Shown one piece after another: positions 35,251-45,270 of a stretch of 64,000 bases of DNA. Source of the stretch: an uncultured Bacteroidales bacterium (GTDB taxonomy: Bacteria; Bacteroidota; Bacteroidia; Bacteroidales; Muribaculaceae); assembly GCA_902786725.1 (NCBI GenBank), contig CADADP010000006.1:1-64000 (forward strand), written 5' to 3'. The notes under the pieces were generated by a model that made no database searches, was not told the DNA's origin, and was given only the letters and a program-made list of their open reading frames with translations. How positions within the stretch are numbered: position 1 is the first letter of the stretch; every line of letters begins with the position of its first letter. A program made the translations under genes and the position numbers.

Positions 35251-36222
35251 ATGAAGCCAGCCTATAATAAACATAAAAATCCGGCAAGGAAGACCCCTCT
35301 TCTGTCATACCTGATTTGCTCATTTATGGCCGTAGTGCTGTGCGGTTGCTTCACCGGTGTGGAAAACACCAAGAAGATAACCGAGAAGGACGTGCGCCGC
35401 GCAATTGAGCAAGCCGAGAAGTCGGCCACGCGTTCGTCACTCGTTGGCTACAGCGATTCATTGCCATCGTGGCAAGTGGGCAAGCAGTTCCGAGTCACCG
35501 ACAATCACATCAGGCTCATATTCGCGCCGTCACCGACCTACAACACCGACACCCTGCACCTGGCCGGGCACAATCTCAGTTACATGGGCTATGACACCGG
35601 TAGCATCCTCGACAACCGCGCCACCGTGAACATAAAACTAACCGATGGCCACAATGTTTACGTCTTCAACACCGGCAAGACCGCCGAAGAGTTCTCGTCG
35701 TCGTGGAGCATTCCATTTATGGTCAACATTGACGAAGTGGCTCATTATGCCAAGCAACTCAACGGCAGAAAAGCCTACATAAAAACCTCTATTTGGTACA
35801 ATCCCGTAACCGAAGAGATGACAGCAGGTCGCAAATTTATCTCTGTAAAAATAGATAGTGTACTTCCAGGCAACAAAGTGTTTCCGCTCAAGGTGCTATT
35901 CACAGCAGACGATGACCATCGGCAAGCCATGGTGTGGATGGCCGGCAACAACTCGCTGATGCAGGGACGCGACTTCGACTCGCTATTTTCGCTCAGCGAC
36001 ATAAAGAACCAGTACCCCACCATTTCGGGCCAAACTTGGCAACACATAATCCGAGGTACCGTTGTTGAAGGTATGACTAAAGAAGAATGCCGCCTGGCTC
36101 TGGGCAACGCCAAGAGAACCGAATCGCGCCCCACCTATGACGGGCTACGCGAATACTGGTACTACGACGGCGGCACATACCTGATTTTCATTGATGGATT
36201 GCTACACACTTATCGAAAATAA
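35251..36222 (+). CDS. Unknown lipoprotein with SmpA/OmlA-like C-terminus
   Basis: The 323-residue protein has a signal peptide with lipobox LCGC (Cys33). The central part is beta-rich with no motif I recognise. The last 55 residues (RGTVVEGMTKEECRLALGNAKR, then YDGLREYWYYDGG and LIFIDGLL) resemble the small SmpA/OmlA/BamE fold, in which a GMTKEEV-like helix is followed by a Trp/Tyr-rich sheet. It may take part in outer-membrane assembly, but that is inference. It starts 4 bases after smpB. Confidence 0.65.
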   Translation: MKPAYNKHKNPARKTPLLSYLICSFMAVVLCGCFTGVENTKKITEKDVRRAIEQAEKSATRSSLVGYSDSLPSWQVGKQFRVTDNHIRLIFAPSPTYNTDTLHLAGHNLSYMGYDTGSILDNRATVNIKLTDGHNVYVFNTGKTAEEFSSSWSIPFMVNIDEVAHYAKQLNGRKAYIKTSIWYNPVTEEMTAGRKFISVKIDSVLPGNKVFPLKVLFTADDDHRQAMVWMAGNNSLMQGRDFDSLFSLSDIKNQYPTISGQTWQHIIRGTVVEGMTKEECRLALGNAKRTESRPTYDGLREYWYYDGGTYLIFIDGLLHTYRK

Positions 36223-36231
36223 TAATAGACT

Positions 36232-36999
36232 ATGCTTGAGATAGAATTTTTAGGGACAGGGACATCGACAGGCGTGCCGCAACTGCTATGCGGATGTGAT
36301 GTGTGCCGGTCACAAGACGCCCACGACAAGCGGCTACGTTGCTCTGCCATAGTGAGATACTGTGGCAAGAATATTCTGATTGACTGCGGCCCGGATTTCA
36401 GGTCCCAAATGCTCAGAGCAAGCGACAAAAGCCTTGACGCGCTCATAATCACCCACATTCACTACGACCACGTGGGTGGAATCGATGACTTGCGCGCTTA
36501 CTGCGCCGGCCGTGAGTTTCCGGTCTATGCACAGGCCGACGTGATTGATGGGCTAAGACAACGACTACCCTACTGCTTCGCCGAGCATCCCTATCCTGGG
36601 GTACCTCGGCTCTCCTTCAGCGAGATAAAGGCAAATGTTCCTTTCAGCATTGGCGACGTGGAAATCACGCCTATACCGGTGATGCACTACAAATTACCCA
36701 TTCTGGGTTTCCGCATCGGGCCACTGGCCTATATTACCGATGCTAAAACAATCGACACTGAGCAACTGGGCACGCTAAAAGGCATCCCTCTGCTTGTAAT
36801 TAATTCACTACGGATTGAGCCTCACATGTCGCATTACTGCCTAAGAGAAACACTAGATGTGATTGACCAAATAAAACCACAGCGCGCCCTACTCACACAC
36901 ATGAGTCATGAGATGGGACTGCACGCTCAAGTGAACCGGATGTTGCCACCGGGAGTGGAACTGGCCCATGACACACTCACTGTTAGCATTGAAGATTGA
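36232..36999 (+). CDS. MBL-fold phosphodiesterase, PhnP-like
   Basis: The 255-residue MBL protein has LGTGTSTGVPQL and the CGCDVCRSQD Cys cluster (structural zinc) followed by the active-site THIHYDHVGGIDDLR motif and a final VMHYK...LLTHMSHEM set of His ligands. PhnP enzymes hydrolyse 5-phosphoribosyl 1,2-cyclic phosphate in phosphonate breakdown, but no phn genes are near, and Bacteroidales carry this family without the C-P lyase pathway. Function is therefore a cyclic phosphodiesterase of unknown substrate. It starts 9 bases after the lipoprotein gene. Confidence 0.88.
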   Translation: MLEIEFLGTGTSTGVPQLLCGCDVCRSQDAHDKRLRCSAIVRYCGKNILIDCGPDFRSQMLRASDKSLDALIITHIHYDHVGGIDDLRAYCAGREFPVYAQADVIDGLRQRLPYCFAEHPYPGVPRLSFSEIKANVPFSIGDVEITPIPVMHYKLPILGFRIGPLAYITDAKTIDTEQLGTLKGIPLLVINSLRIEPHMSHYCLRETLDVIDQIKPQRALLTHMSHEMGLHAQVNRMLPPGVELAHDTLTVSIED

Positions 37000-37010
37000 C
37001 AAAGATTTTG

Positions 37011-37018
37011 TAACTTTG
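37011..37018 (+). promoter_or_regulatory. Promoter -7 element for lepA
   Basis: TAACTTTG is an exact consensus match, 24 bases before the lepA ATG. Confidence 0.6.
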
Positions 37019-37041
37019 TAATCTCAAAACGATATTAGAAA

Positions 37042-38829
37042 ATGAAAAATATTAGGAATTTCTGCATAATAGCACATATCGACCACGGCAAGAGCACGCT
37101 TGCCGACCGCTTGCTTGAGTACACCAAAACTGTGGGCGACAAGGAAATGCAGAACCAGGTGCTGGACGATATGGACCTGGAACGCGAACGTGGCATCACC
37201 ATTAAGAGCCATGCTATCCAGATGGACTTTGCACATGGCGGTGAGCACTTTACGCTCAACTTAATTGACACTCCGGGACACGTGGACTTTTCATACGAAG
37301 TGTCGCGCTCCATCGCAGCATGCGAGGGCGCGCTACTCGTGGTTGACGCCACTCAGGGAGTTCAGGCACAGACTATTTCCAATCTGTATATGGCCATCGA
37401 GAACAGTCTGGAAATAATTCCTGTTATCAACAAGATTGATATGGACAGTGCCCACCCCGACGAAGTGGAAGATGAGATAGTGGAGTTGCTGGGCTGCGAC
37501 CCAAGCGACATTATCCGCGCCAGCGCAAGAACCGGAGAAGGAATACCTCAGATTCTGGAAGCCATAGTAGCTCGCATTCCCGCGCCCAAAGGCAATCCCG
37601 ATGCGCCACTGCAGGCACTAATATTCGACTCGGTATTTAATCCGTTCCGAGGCATTATAGTGTATTTCAAGATTATCAACGGCCGAATTCATAAGGGCGA
37701 ACTGGTTAAGTTTGTCAATACCGGCAAAGAATACAACGCCGACGAAGTGGGTGTGCTGAAACTGAAGCTTGCCCCACGCGACGAGTTGCAAGCGGGCAAC
37801 GTTGGATACATCATATCTGGTATCAAAAATTCCACCGAGGTGCGCGTAGGCGACACCATCACCCAGGTGGAAACACCGTGTGATAAAGCCATCGAAGGTT
37901 TTCAGGAAGTGAAACCCATGGTGTTTGCCGGTGTTTATCCCATCGACCCCGAAGACTTCGAGAACCTGCGATCTTCGCTGGAGAAACTCCAACTCAACGA
38001 TGCCGCGCTAACGTTCACTCCCGAATCGTCGGTGGCTCTGGGCTTTGGTTTCCGATGCGGATTCTTGGGGTTGCTCCACATGGAGATAGTTCAGGAGCGA
38101 CTTAGCCGTGAATTCAACATGGAGGTAATAACCACCGTGCCCAACGTGTCGTATAAAGTGTTCGACAAAAAAGGCAATATGGCCGAGGTGCACAACCCCG
38201 CCGGCCTGCCCGACCCCACTCTGATTGAACACATCGAGGAGCCGTATATCCACGCCTCCATTATCACCCTTGCCGACTTCATGGGCCCCATAATAACGCT
38301 ATGCCTGAGCAAACGTGGTGTACTCACCAAGCAAGAATACATATCGGGCAACCGCATGGAACTGTCGTTCGACCTTCCGCTTGGCGAGATTGTGATTGAT
38401 TTCTACGACAAGCTCAAGAGCATCAGTAAAGGGTACGCATCGTTCGACTACTATATCAGTTCCTACCGCGAGTCAAAACTGATAAAGCTCGACATTCTGC
38501 TTAACGGCCAGCCTGTGGACGCGCTCAGCTCGCTCACACACGTGGATAACGCCGTGACATTGGGCCGACGCATGTGCGAGAAGCTGAAAGAACTGATTCC
38601 GCGTCAGCAGTACGATATTGCCGTGCAGGCCGCCATTGGCTCCAAGATTGTGGCTCGCGAGACCATAAAGCAGGTGCGCAAAGACGTTACGGCCAAGTGC
38701 TATGGAGGTGACGTGAGCCGCAAGCGCAAACTGCTTGAGAAGCAGAAAGCCGGAAAGAAACGTATGAAACAAATAGGTAGCGTGCAGGTGCCGCAGAAAG
38801 CGTTCCTTGCCGTACTGAAACTCGATTAA
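37042..38829 (+). CDS. lepA: Elongation factor 4 (LepA)
   Basis: This ribosome-associated GTPase aids translation under stress and subunit assembly; 595 residues, standard. G1 motif [14 protein letters not shown]2 region [12 protein letters not shown]3 DTPGHVDF and G4 NKID are all seen, followed by the EF-G-like domains and the LepA-specific C-terminal domain with [21 protein letters not shown]. It is followed 15 bases later by a thioesterase. Confidence 0.98.
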   Translation: MKNIRNFCIIAHIDHGKSTLADRLLEYTKTVGDKEMQNQVLDDMDLERERGITIKSHAIQMDFAHGGEHFTLNLIDTPGHVDFSYEVSRSIAACEGALLVVDATQGVQAQTISNLYMAIENSLEIIPVINKIDMDSAHPDEVEDEIVELLGCDPSDIIRASARTGEGIPQILEAIVARIPAPKGNPDAPLQALIFDSVFNPFRGIIVYFKIINGRIHKGELVKFVNTGKEYNADEVGVLKLKLAPRDELQAGNVGYIISGIKNSTEVRVGDTITQVETPCDKAIEGFQEVKPMVFAGVYPIDPEDFENLRSSLEKLQLNDAALTFTPESSVALGFGFRCGFLGLLHMEIVQERLSREFNMEVITTVPNVSYKVFDKKGNMAEVHNPAGLPDPTLIEHIEEPYIHASIITLADFMGPIITLCLSKRGVLTKQEYISGNRMELSFDLPLGEIVIDFYDKLKSISKGYASFDYYISSYRESKLIKLDILLNGQPVDALSSLTHVDNAVTLGRRMCEKLKELIPRQQYDIAVQAAIGSKIVARETIKQVRKDVTAKCYGGDVSRKRKLLEKQKAGKKRMKQIGSVQVPQKAFLAVLKLD

Positions 38830-38844
38830 ACACACGTCACACTA

Positions 38845-39258
38845 ATGACCGAAGACAACAAATATCATTTTACAATAGAGATTGGCGTTCGCGACTACGA
38901 GCTGGACAGCGAAGGCATTGTCAACAACGCTGTGTATCAGCACTATCTGGAACACGCACGACATCAATTTCTGTGCAAGGTGGGCTATTCTTTCGCTCAA
39001 ATGGAAGCCGAAGGCCTCACACCCGTAGTGAGCCGCGTGGAAATCAACTACAAGTCGTCGCTCCGTAGTGGTGACGTGGCTGTGTGCCGCCTGTGGATTG
39101 AGCGCAAGGGCATACGGTTCGTGTTCCACCAAGACATCTACAACAAGGCCACAGGCGCACTGGCCGTTCAAGCCATAGTCACGTCGGTAGTGGTGAAAAA
39201 CGGGTGGCCCACACGTGGCGAGCAACTTGCCGAGTTCTTTAAGGATTACCTGTCTTGA
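38845..39258 (+). CDS. Acyl-CoA thioesterase, 4-hydroxybenzoyl-CoA thioesterase (hot-dog) family
   Basis: The 137-residue single hot-dog domain has YELDSEGIVNNAVYQHYLEHAR, the conserved N-terminal motif (Asp then NN-x-x-Y-x-x-Y), followed by VEINYKSSLRSGD. Members hydrolyse acyl-CoA or acyl-ACP; here the canonical GHVNN reads GIVNN. The exact substrate is unknown. The gap to lepA is 15 bases. Confidence 0.85.
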   Translation: MTEDNKYHFTIEIGVRDYELDSEGIVNNAVYQHYLEHARHQFLCKVGYSFAQMEAEGLTPVVSRVEINYKSSLRSGDVAVCRLWIERKGIRFVFHQDIYNKATGALAVQAIVTSVVVKNGWPTRGEQLAEFFKDYLS

Positions 39259-39293
39259 GCAAAGCGTTATCCGATTCATATTTCATCAGCCAC

Positions 39294-40406
39294 ATGGACA
39301 CCACTCAGCTCACATATCGCATCGCATTCGCCTCGATTCGCGGCATGGGATATGAGCTTGCCGAGAAATTGCTGGATGTGGTGGGGAGCGAGCAGAATTT
39401 CTTTGAGTTGAGCGAAGACAAGCTTCGCGCTATCACCGGTAGCCGAAGTCGCATCTACAGCAGCTCGTACCGCAACGAGCATCTGGCTAAAGCGCAGCGG
39501 GAGATTAATTTCATTAACGATAACAATGTCCGCGCCATCTATTTTACCGACGACGACTACCCCAAGCGGCTTACCAATGCGCCAGATTCGCCCATTTTGC
39601 TCTATGCATGCGGCCCATGCGACCTTAATTCGGCTCACATCATCAGCATGGTGGGGACTCGCCACGCCACAGCGCAAGGCATCAGGTTCTGTGAGACACT
39701 AATTAGCGAATTTGCGCAGCAACTGCCGGGGACTGTGGTAGTTAGCGGTCTGGCTTACGGCATCGACATCGCTTCGCACCGAGCCGCCATTAAACACAAT
39801 TTGCCCACGGTGGCGGTGATGGCACGCGGGCTTAACAAAATCTACCCCGACGCGCATCGTACCGACGCCGCCAATATTGTGCGCCATGGGGGCGCAATAG
39901 TTACCGACTATATGAGTCAAGACGCGATGCATAAGGGGAACTTCCTTGCGCGAAACCGCATTATCGCGGCTCTTGCCGACTGCACCGTGGTGGTGGAATC
40001 GGCACTTAACGGAGGTGCGCTGGTCACCGCTCGTTTGGCCGCGAGTTACGACCGCGATGTGTTTGCCGTGCCGGGCAAACCCGGAGATGAATACTCACGC
40101 GGGTGCAACCGACTTATTCAGAACAATCAAGCCATGCTTATCACTTGTGCCGACGACATCATTAAGGCGATGAACTGGGAGTGTCACAAACCTGCCGCAA
40201 TACCGCGAGAGATGGAACTGTTCCCATCCTTGTCGCCCGAAGAGAAAGCCGTGGTGGATTACCTCAAGACGAATGGCGAGTCACACATCAACGTCATAGC
40301 GCAAGCGCTGCAGGCACCGGTTTACCGCATTATGAGCACTCTGGTGGACTTGGATTGCAGAGGGCTTGTCGTGGCATCCCCCGGTAGCCGATACTCACTT
40401 CCGTAG
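39294..40406 (+). CDS. dprA: DNA processing protein DprA
   Basis: DprA loads RecA on incoming single-stranded DNA during transformation. The 370-residue protein has a helical N-terminal part (MDTTQLTYRIAFASIRGMG), the Rossmann-like core with SMVGTRHATAQG, VVSGLAYGIDIASHRAA and FLARNRIIAALADCTVVVES, and a C-terminal winged helix. The frame also extends to a TTG at 39255 that overlaps the thioesterase stop, but ATG 39294 is the better start. No other competence genes are nearby. Confidence 0.93.
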   Translation: MDTTQLTYRIAFASIRGMGYELAEKLLDVVGSEQNFFELSEDKLRAITGSRSRIYSSSYRNEHLAKAQREINFINDNNVRAIYFTDDDYPKRLTNAPDSPILLYACGPCDLNSAHIISMVGTRHATAQGIRFCETLISEFAQQLPGTVVVSGLAYGIDIASHRAAIKHNLPTVAVMARGLNKIYPDAHRTDAANIVRHGGAIVTDYMSQDAMHKGNFLARNRIIAALADCTVVVESALNGGALVTARLAASYDRDVFAVPGKPGDEYSRGCNRLIQNNQAMLITCADDIIKAMNWECHKPAAIPREMELFPSLSPEEKAVVDYLKTNGESHINVIAQALQAPVYRIMSTLVDLDCRGLVVASPGSRYSLP

Positions 40407-40457
40407 GAACATATTTTGCTATCGCCGGCACAGCGTGTGCCCTGTTTATACTATCAA

Positions 40458-40495
40458 AGTTGCGGGGCCACCGCACCTTCGGCCACCCCGCAACT
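40458..40495. terminator. Bidirectional terminator between dprA and gdhA
   Basis: Perfect 10-bp arms agttgcgggg (40458-40467) and ccccgcaact (40486-40495) lie between the converging ends of dprA and gdhA. Confidence 0.7.
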
Positions 40496-40523
40496 GTTAT
40501 CAGTTCTCAATTTGTTACGCGTA

Positions 40524-41864
40524 TCAGATTATGCCTTGACCCATCATAGCGTGAGCCACCTTCATAAATCCTGCGATATTGGCACCCTTCATGTAGTTCA
40601 TGTAGCCATCAGGCTCCTTGCCATACTTGGTGCACTGCGCGTAAATGTCGTTCATGATTTGGTGTAGCTTGTTATCCACCTCCTCCTCGCTCCAGTAGAT
40701 ATGCTGAGCGTTCTGAGTCATCTCCAATCCGGAAGTGGCCACGCCACCGGCGTTCACGGCCTTGCCCGGAGCATAGACCATGCGGTTCTCGATAAAGAGG
40801 TCGATTGCCTCGGCCGTGCATCCCATGTTAGAAACCTCAGCCACCACTTTCACGCCGTTAGCCTTGAGCATCTGGGCATCGGCCAAAGTCACTTCGTTCT
40901 GCGTAGCACACGGCATGGCGATGTCCACCTTCTGCTCCCACGGCTTCTTGCCGGCGAAGAACTGAGCTCCCGGGAACTGCTCGGCATAAGGCGCGCACAC
41001 GTCGTTCCCACTCGAGCGCAACTCCAGCAGATAGTCGATTTTCTCCTTGGTGTTGATACCGCTAGGGTCGTAGATATATCCATCGGGACCACTGATAGTC
41101 ACTACTTTAGCACCAAGTTGCGTAGCCTTGGTTATTGCGCCCCAAGCCACATTCCCAAATCCTGAGACTGCCACCGTCTTGCCGGTGAAGTCGGTGCCGA
41201 GGTCCTTAAGGATATTCTGCACATAGTAGCAAGCGCCAAAGCCTGTGGCCTCGGGACGAATCTTAGAGCCACCGAACTCCAGGCCCTTGCCGGTGAATGT
41301 TCCTGTGCACTCCTGTGAGAGCTTCTTGTACATACCGTACATATAGCCCACTTCACGGCCTCCTACGCCAATGTCGCCGGCAGGTACATCCTTGTCGGGG
41401 CCGACATTGCGCCACAGTTCCAGCATGAAAGCCTGGCAGAAACGCATAATCTCGGCATCGCTCTTCCCGCGAGGGCTGAAGTCGGAACCGCCCTTACCAC
41501 CGCCCATTGGCAGCGTAGTGAGCGCGTTCTTAAACGTCTGCTCAAATCCCAGGAACTTAAGAATCGACAAGTTAACCGAGGCGTGGAAGCGTACGCCGCC
41601 CTTGTACGGGCCAATGGCGTTGTTGAACTGCACACGGTAGCCCAAATTGGTCTGTACCTCGCCGTTATCGTCAACCCAAGTTACGCGGAAAGTGTAGATG
41701 CGATCAGGCTCCACCATACGCTCTATAATCTTCGCTTTCTCAAACTCCGGATGTTTGTTATACTCGTCCTGCACAGTAAGCAGAACCTCACGCACTGCCT
41801 GCAAGTATTCGCTCTCGCCGGGGTGCTTTGCCTCAAGATTGGTTAAAATCTTCTCGACATTCAT
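40524..41864 (-). CDS. gdhA: NADP-type glutamate dehydrogenase
   Basis: The enzyme makes glutamate from 2-oxoglutarate and ammonia, the main nitrogen entry point in Bacteroidales. The 446-residue protein is of the hexameric 450-residue class. Seen are PYKGGVRFH, the active-site MGGGKGGSDFSPRGKSD, PAGDIGVGGREVGYM, and the Rossmann motif AVSGFGNVAWGA. The promoter is about 70 bases upstream. Confidence 0.97.
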   Translation of the reverse strand: MNVEKILTNLEAKHPGESEYLQAVREVLLTVQDEYNKHPEFEKAKIIERMVEPDRIYTFRVTWVDDNGEVQTNLGYRVQFNNAIGPYKGGVRFHASVNLSILKFLGFEQTFKNALTTLPMGGGKGGSDFSPRGKSDAEIMRFCQAFMLELWRNVGPDKDVPAGDIGVGGREVGYMYGMYKKLSQECTGTFTGKGLEFGGSKIRPEATGFGACYYVQNILKDLGTDFTGKTVAVSGFGNVAWGAITKATQLGAKVVTISGPDGYIYDPSGINTKEKIDYLLELRSSGNDVCAPYAEQFPGAQFFAGKKPWEQKVDIAMPCATQNEVTLADAQMLKANGVKVVAEVSNMGCTAEAIDLFIENRMVYAPGKAVNAGGVATSGLEMTQNAQHIYWSEEEVDNKLHQIMNDIYAQCTKYGKEPDGYMNYMKGANIAGFMKVAHAMMGQGII

Positions 41865-42181
41865 GATAATAATTTTTTAGTTTTATTGATACGAATTTTT
41901 TAAATGGTCTTCTCTTTTTAGCCCAATGCAAATATATAGCAAATTTCCAAGAAAAACACGTTTTCCAAGCAATTATTTTCGCCACTTGCGCACCACAGTG
42001 CTCGTTTTTTAACAAAATGACACCTCATACGCTTTTCACCTTTGCGAGCACTTGCCCGAAATCCCTTTCAATTATCCACAATTATTCACTTTAAAAGAGC
42101 AATTTGGACCTAACTACAGGCGTTTCCCATGACATTTTGCATGATAGAAAAATAATGCACCAAAAGTGAAAATTTAACATT
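41865..42181. other. Intergenic region upstream of gdhA
   Basis: This 317-base AT-rich gap contains the gdhA promoter (41929-41936). No gene, strong hairpin or terminator is recognised in the remaining part. Confidence 0.5.
41929..41936 (-). promoter_or_regulatory. Promoter -7 element for gdhA
   Basis: The minus strand reads TATATTTG, a consensus match about 65 bases before the gdhA start. Confidence 0.55.
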
Positions 42182-42784
42182 TCAGATGACAACTTCATAG
42201 CCGAGCGAACGAAACATAGCGGCATAGGCTTGCGCCTTCTTGTGGAGCGGCAGTGGATAAGCGCGCGACGTTGAGGGCAACCGCCACAAGTCGAATTTAT
42301 GCCCTGCCACCTCACAGGCCACAGGCGCTCCTATCGCCGGCAAATCCACAGCAGCCATCCCGGCCACGACCGCAGTCGCTTTCTCACCGGTGGTAACCAC
42401 GGCACGAATCGAAGGCGCGCGAAGAAATATTTGTGCCAAATTCACCGTCTGCTCAATTTGCAGAAACTTGTCGCTGGCATTATCCTTAAGTCGCCTAACG
42501 GCTGTTGCCGTATCGAACATAGCAATGCCCTTACAGGTCAGAAATTCCTTTATCAGGGCGAGGTTAAAGCACTTGGACTCGTTTTGCCAGAAATAATCCT
42601 TGTCGCCACGAAACACCAAGCCCATCACGCGCCACATATCATTAATTTTGTTAGGGTAATAGAATGGCATGCTCCACCGCTGAGGCTTGGGGGGAAACGT
42701 GCCAAGCATGAGCACACGCGCATCCGTGGGCACAAACGGTTCAAACGGATGCACTTCGAGAGGAATAGTATTGGGCATTTTCAC
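42182..42784 (-). CDS. Uracil-DNA glycosylase superfamily protein (Mug/TDG-like)
   Basis: The 200-residue protein shows the two ends of the UDG fold: VLMLGTFPPKPQRW near residues 25-38 (motif A position) and WRLPSTSRAYPLPL near 166-180 (motif B). Between them are NKINDMWRVMG and VVTTGEKA. Members remove uracil or mismatched thymine from DNA, but motif A lacks the classic Asp/Asn of characterised enzymes, so activity needs proof. ATG 42784 or 42778 could be used. Confidence 0.75.
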   Translation of the reverse strand: MKMPNTIPLEVHPFEPFVPTDARVLMLGTFPPKPQRWSMPFYYPNKINDMWRVMGLVFRGDKDYFWQNESKCFNLALIKEFLTCKGIAMFDTATAVRRLKDNASDKFLQIEQTVNLAQIFLRAPSIRAVVTTGEKATAVVAGMAAVDLPAIGAPVACEVAGHKFDLWRLPSTSRAYPLPLHKKAQAYAAMFRSLGYEVVI

Positions 42785-42806
42785 ATAATTATTATAAAGT
42801 TTAGTG

Positions 42807-42814
42807 CAAACTTA
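42807..42814 (-). promoter_or_regulatory. Promoter -7 element for the UDG-like gene
   Basis: The minus strand reads TAAGTTTG, 23 bases before the start. With the motif at 42838 it forms a compact divergent promoter pair. Confidence 0.55.
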
Positions 42815-42837
42815 GCAATTTTCTCCATTTTTATCAT

Positions 42838-42845
42838 TATTTTTG
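42838..42845 (+). promoter_or_regulatory. Promoter -7 element for the Wza-like gene
   Basis: TATTTTTG followed by C is a consensus match, 28 bases before the ATG at 42874. Confidence 0.55.
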
Positions 42846-42873
42846 CAGTGAGAAAATAGTAATACAACAAGAT

Positions 42874-43698
42874 ATGAGAAACAAATATTTATTAATCGCA
42901 GTTGTAGCGGTGCTTTTAACCGCATGCAACACATCCAAGGACATACCCTACATGATAGGTATCGACCAAATTCCCGCCGAAGTCCTTAACGCCACTAAGA
43001 CTATTACCGACCCCACAATTATGCCGGGCGACCAACTTCAAATCACAGTTACCAGTGGAAATCCGGCTGCACCTGAGGCCGTGAAGCCATTTAACCGCGG
43101 CGGTTATCTGAGCGTAGAGAGTGGCACCAGCATAACGACGGGAAATTCCGACGCTAATAGTTCCATGTATTATTATCTTGTGGATTCTAAAGGCGACATT
43201 GAGTTCCCCATGCTGGGCAAGTTACATGTGGCAGGAATGACCAAATCGGCCATCTCCGACATGATTACCGCACAGATTTTCCCTCGCTATCTCAACGACC
43301 GTCCGGGCGTGGAGGTGCGCTTGCACAATTTCAAGGTGTATCTGCTTGGCGAAGTGTCAAAGCCCGGTGTGGTAACGGTGACCAATGAGCGACTTAATCT
43401 GCTCGAGGCCATTTCCATGGCCGGCGACCTCACAATTCAGGGTAAACGCGACAACATATTGGTGATTCGCACTAATGCCGACGGAACGCGCACCACACAA
43501 CGCCTTAGCCTCAACGACAAGAACGTGATAGCATCGCCCTACTTCAACCTGCAGCAGAACGATGTGATTTATGTGGAACCTAACGCCACCAAGGCTCGTT
43601 CCTCGTGGTCGATTCCACCGGCACTCACGCTCACCATCAGCTCTCTGGGCACCATCATGGCCATTGTGACGTTTGTGGTGACACTGACCAAAAAGTAA
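42874..43698 (+). CDS. Polysaccharide export outer-membrane lipoprotein (Wza-like)
   Basis: The 274-residue lipoprotein (lipobox LLTAC, Cys18) has the polysaccharide-export domain (MPGDQLQITV through the VEVRLHNFKVYLLGEV segment, about 48-155), an SLBB domain (KPGVVTVTNERLNLLEAISMAGD), and a C-terminal membrane helix (about 248-270). Such proteins form the outer-membrane pore for capsule or exopolysaccharide. The usual Wzc tyrosine kinase and glycosyltransferases are absent, so this is an orphan copy. It ends in a strong hairpin. Confidence 0.9.
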   Translation: MRNKYLLIAVVAVLLTACNTSKDIPYMIGIDQIPAEVLNATKTITDPTIMPGDQLQITVTSGNPAAPEAVKPFNRGGYLSVESGTSITTGNSDANSSMYYYLVDSKGDIEFPMLGKLHVAGMTKSAISDMITAQIFPRYLNDRPGVEVRLHNFKVYLLGEVSKPGVVTVTNERLNLLEAISMAGDLTIQGKRDNILVIRTNADGTRTTQRLSLNDKNVIASPYFNLQQNDVIYVEPNATKARSSWSIPPALTLTISSLGTIMAIVTFVVTLTKK

Positions 43699-43727
43699 CA
43701 TTTACGATTTTTGTATAAAAACGGACA

Positions 43728-43763
43728 GAGACCTTGCCTCGGGGGAATCGGAGGCAAGGTCTC
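43728..43763. terminator. Terminator shared by the Wza-like gene and trpB2
   Basis: Perfect 13-bp arms gagaccttgcctc (43728-43740) and gaggcaaggtctc (43751-43763) enclose a 10-base loop between two converging genes. Confidence 0.75.
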
Positions 43764-43853
43764 ACTTTCATTAGTTTACGGCACCGATGCCTGATGCACC
43801 GGTGCCGCAACAGTATGTGTTTTTCTCAACCTTAATTTACTGGCCGTTAGGTA

Positions 43854-45215
43854 TTAGATTATCTTTTCCAGGTTCTTAACATTATTGTCAATTTCCTCTT
43901 GAGATACCTCATAGTTAGCAAGGTCATTAGAATAATAACGGTCGTAGGCTGTCATGTCGATCAGCCCGTGGCCTGAGAGGTTGAACAGTATCACCTTGCT
44001 CTTGCCCTCCTCGCGCGCCTGCTTGGCTTCACGTATGGTGGCCGCGATGGCGTGCGACGACTCAGGCGCGGGGATTATGCCTTCGGTGCGGGCAAAGATT
44101 GTGGCGGCTTCAAAGGTCTCGAGTTGCGGAATGTCAACCGCATCAATAAGTCCGTCGTGCTTGAGCTGGCTTATCACCGAACCGGCACCATGGTAGCGCA
44201 GACCTCCGGCATGGATGTTGGCCGGAGAGAAGTTATGGCCCAGTGTGTACATAGGGATAAGCGGAGTGTACCCAGCCTCATCGCCAAAGTCGTACTGGAA
44301 CACGCCACGTGTGAGTTTGGGGCACGAAGCGGGCTCGGCGGCTATGAAACGCGTGTCGCGCTCGCCACTTAGTTTATAGCGCAGGAATGGGAATGAAATG
44401 CCCGAGAAGTTGCTACCACCGCCAAAGCAGGCGATCACGGTATCGGGCATTTCGCCGGCCATTTCCATCTGCCTCTCGGCCTCAAGGCCTATAACAGTCT
44501 GATGCAGAGCCACATGGTTTAACACCGAGCCAAGCACATACTTGCAGTTAGGGGTGCTCATGGCCAGTTCCACAGCCTCGCTGATGGCAGTTCCGAGCGA
44601 ACCTTGATAATTGGGATGGTCAGTAATAATCTTGCGTCCAGCCTTAGTTGACATACTTGGCGAGGCAATCACCTCAGCGCCATAGGTTTGCATTATGGAG
44701 CGGCGATACGGCTTTTGCTCGTAAGAAATCTTTACCATATACACTGCCAGTTCTAGCCCAAAGTGCTTTGCGGCAAGCGACAACGCCGCGCCCCACTGAC
44801 CCGCACCAGTCTCGGTGGTGATGTTGGTCACACCCTCCTGCTTGCAATAGAACGCCTGAGCTATGGCCGAGTTAAGTTTGTGAGAGCCAACGGGGCTAAC
44901 GCTCTCGTTCTTGAAGTAGATATGCGCCGGTGTGTCGAGATATTTTTCCAAGCCATAAGCTCGCACCAGTGGCGTTGGGCGCCAGATTCGGTACATTTCG
45001 CGTACCTCGTCGGGTATCTCTATCCAGCGGTCGGTGGTATTAAGCTCTTGTTGCGAGGCAGCTTTTGAAAACAAGGGGTACAGGTCTTCGGCCTTGAGCG
45101 GCTCTTTAGTCCCGGGATTGATGAGAGGACGTGGCTTGTTTTTCATATCAGCCACCACATTATACCATGCTTGCGGAATGTCCTTCTCTGACAAAATGAA
45201 CTTTTTACTTTGCAT
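43854..45215 (-). CDS. trpB2: TrpB2-type tryptophan synthase beta subunit
   Basis: This PLP enzyme condenses indole or O-phosphoserine-type substrates with serine to tryptophan. At 453 residues it is the longer TrpB2 class, not the standard 390-residue TrpB1. SHKLNSAIAQAFYCK carries the PLP Lys, ETGAGQWGAALS the catalytic Glu, and CFGGGSNFSG binds the cofactor phosphate. No trpA or other trp genes are adjacent, which fits TrpB2 acting alone, perhaps salvaging indole. It is converging with the Wza-like gene, and a -7 motif lies about 50 bases upstream. Confidence 0.93.
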   Translation of the reverse strand: MQSKKFILSEKDIPQAWYNVVADMKNKPRPLINPGTKEPLKAEDLYPLFSKAASQQELNTTDRWIEIPDEVREMYRIWRPTPLVRAYGLEKYLDTPAHIYFKNESVSPVGSHKLNSAIAQAFYCKQEGVTNITTETGAGQWGAALSLAAKHFGLELAVYMVKISYEQKPYRRSIMQTYGAEVIASPSMSTKAGRKIITDHPNYQGSLGTAISEAVELAMSTPNCKYVLGSVLNHVALHQTVIGLEAERQMEMAGEMPDTVIACFGGGSNFSGISFPFLRYKLSGERDTRFIAAEPASCPKLTRGVFQYDFGDEAGYTPLIPMYTLGHNFSPANIHAGGLRYHGAGSVISQLKHDGLIDAVDIPQLETFEAATIFARTEGIIPAPESSHAIAATIREAKQAREEGKSKVILFNLSGHGLIDMTAYDRYYSNDLANYEVSQEEIDNNVKNLEKII

Positions 45216-45262
45216 ACTATTTACGTTTTTGTATATTTATTAAATATTTATGCTTGATTATG

Positions 45263-45270
45263 CAAATTTA
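45263..45270 (-). promoter_or_regulatory. Promoter -7 element for trpB2
   Basis: The minus strand reads TAAATTTG, 48 bases before the trpB2 start. Confidence 0.55.

Noticed and set aside
41833-42015. 60-codon minus-strand frame upstream of gdhA
   Set aside because: It overlaps the gdhA promoter and start and has no recognisable content.
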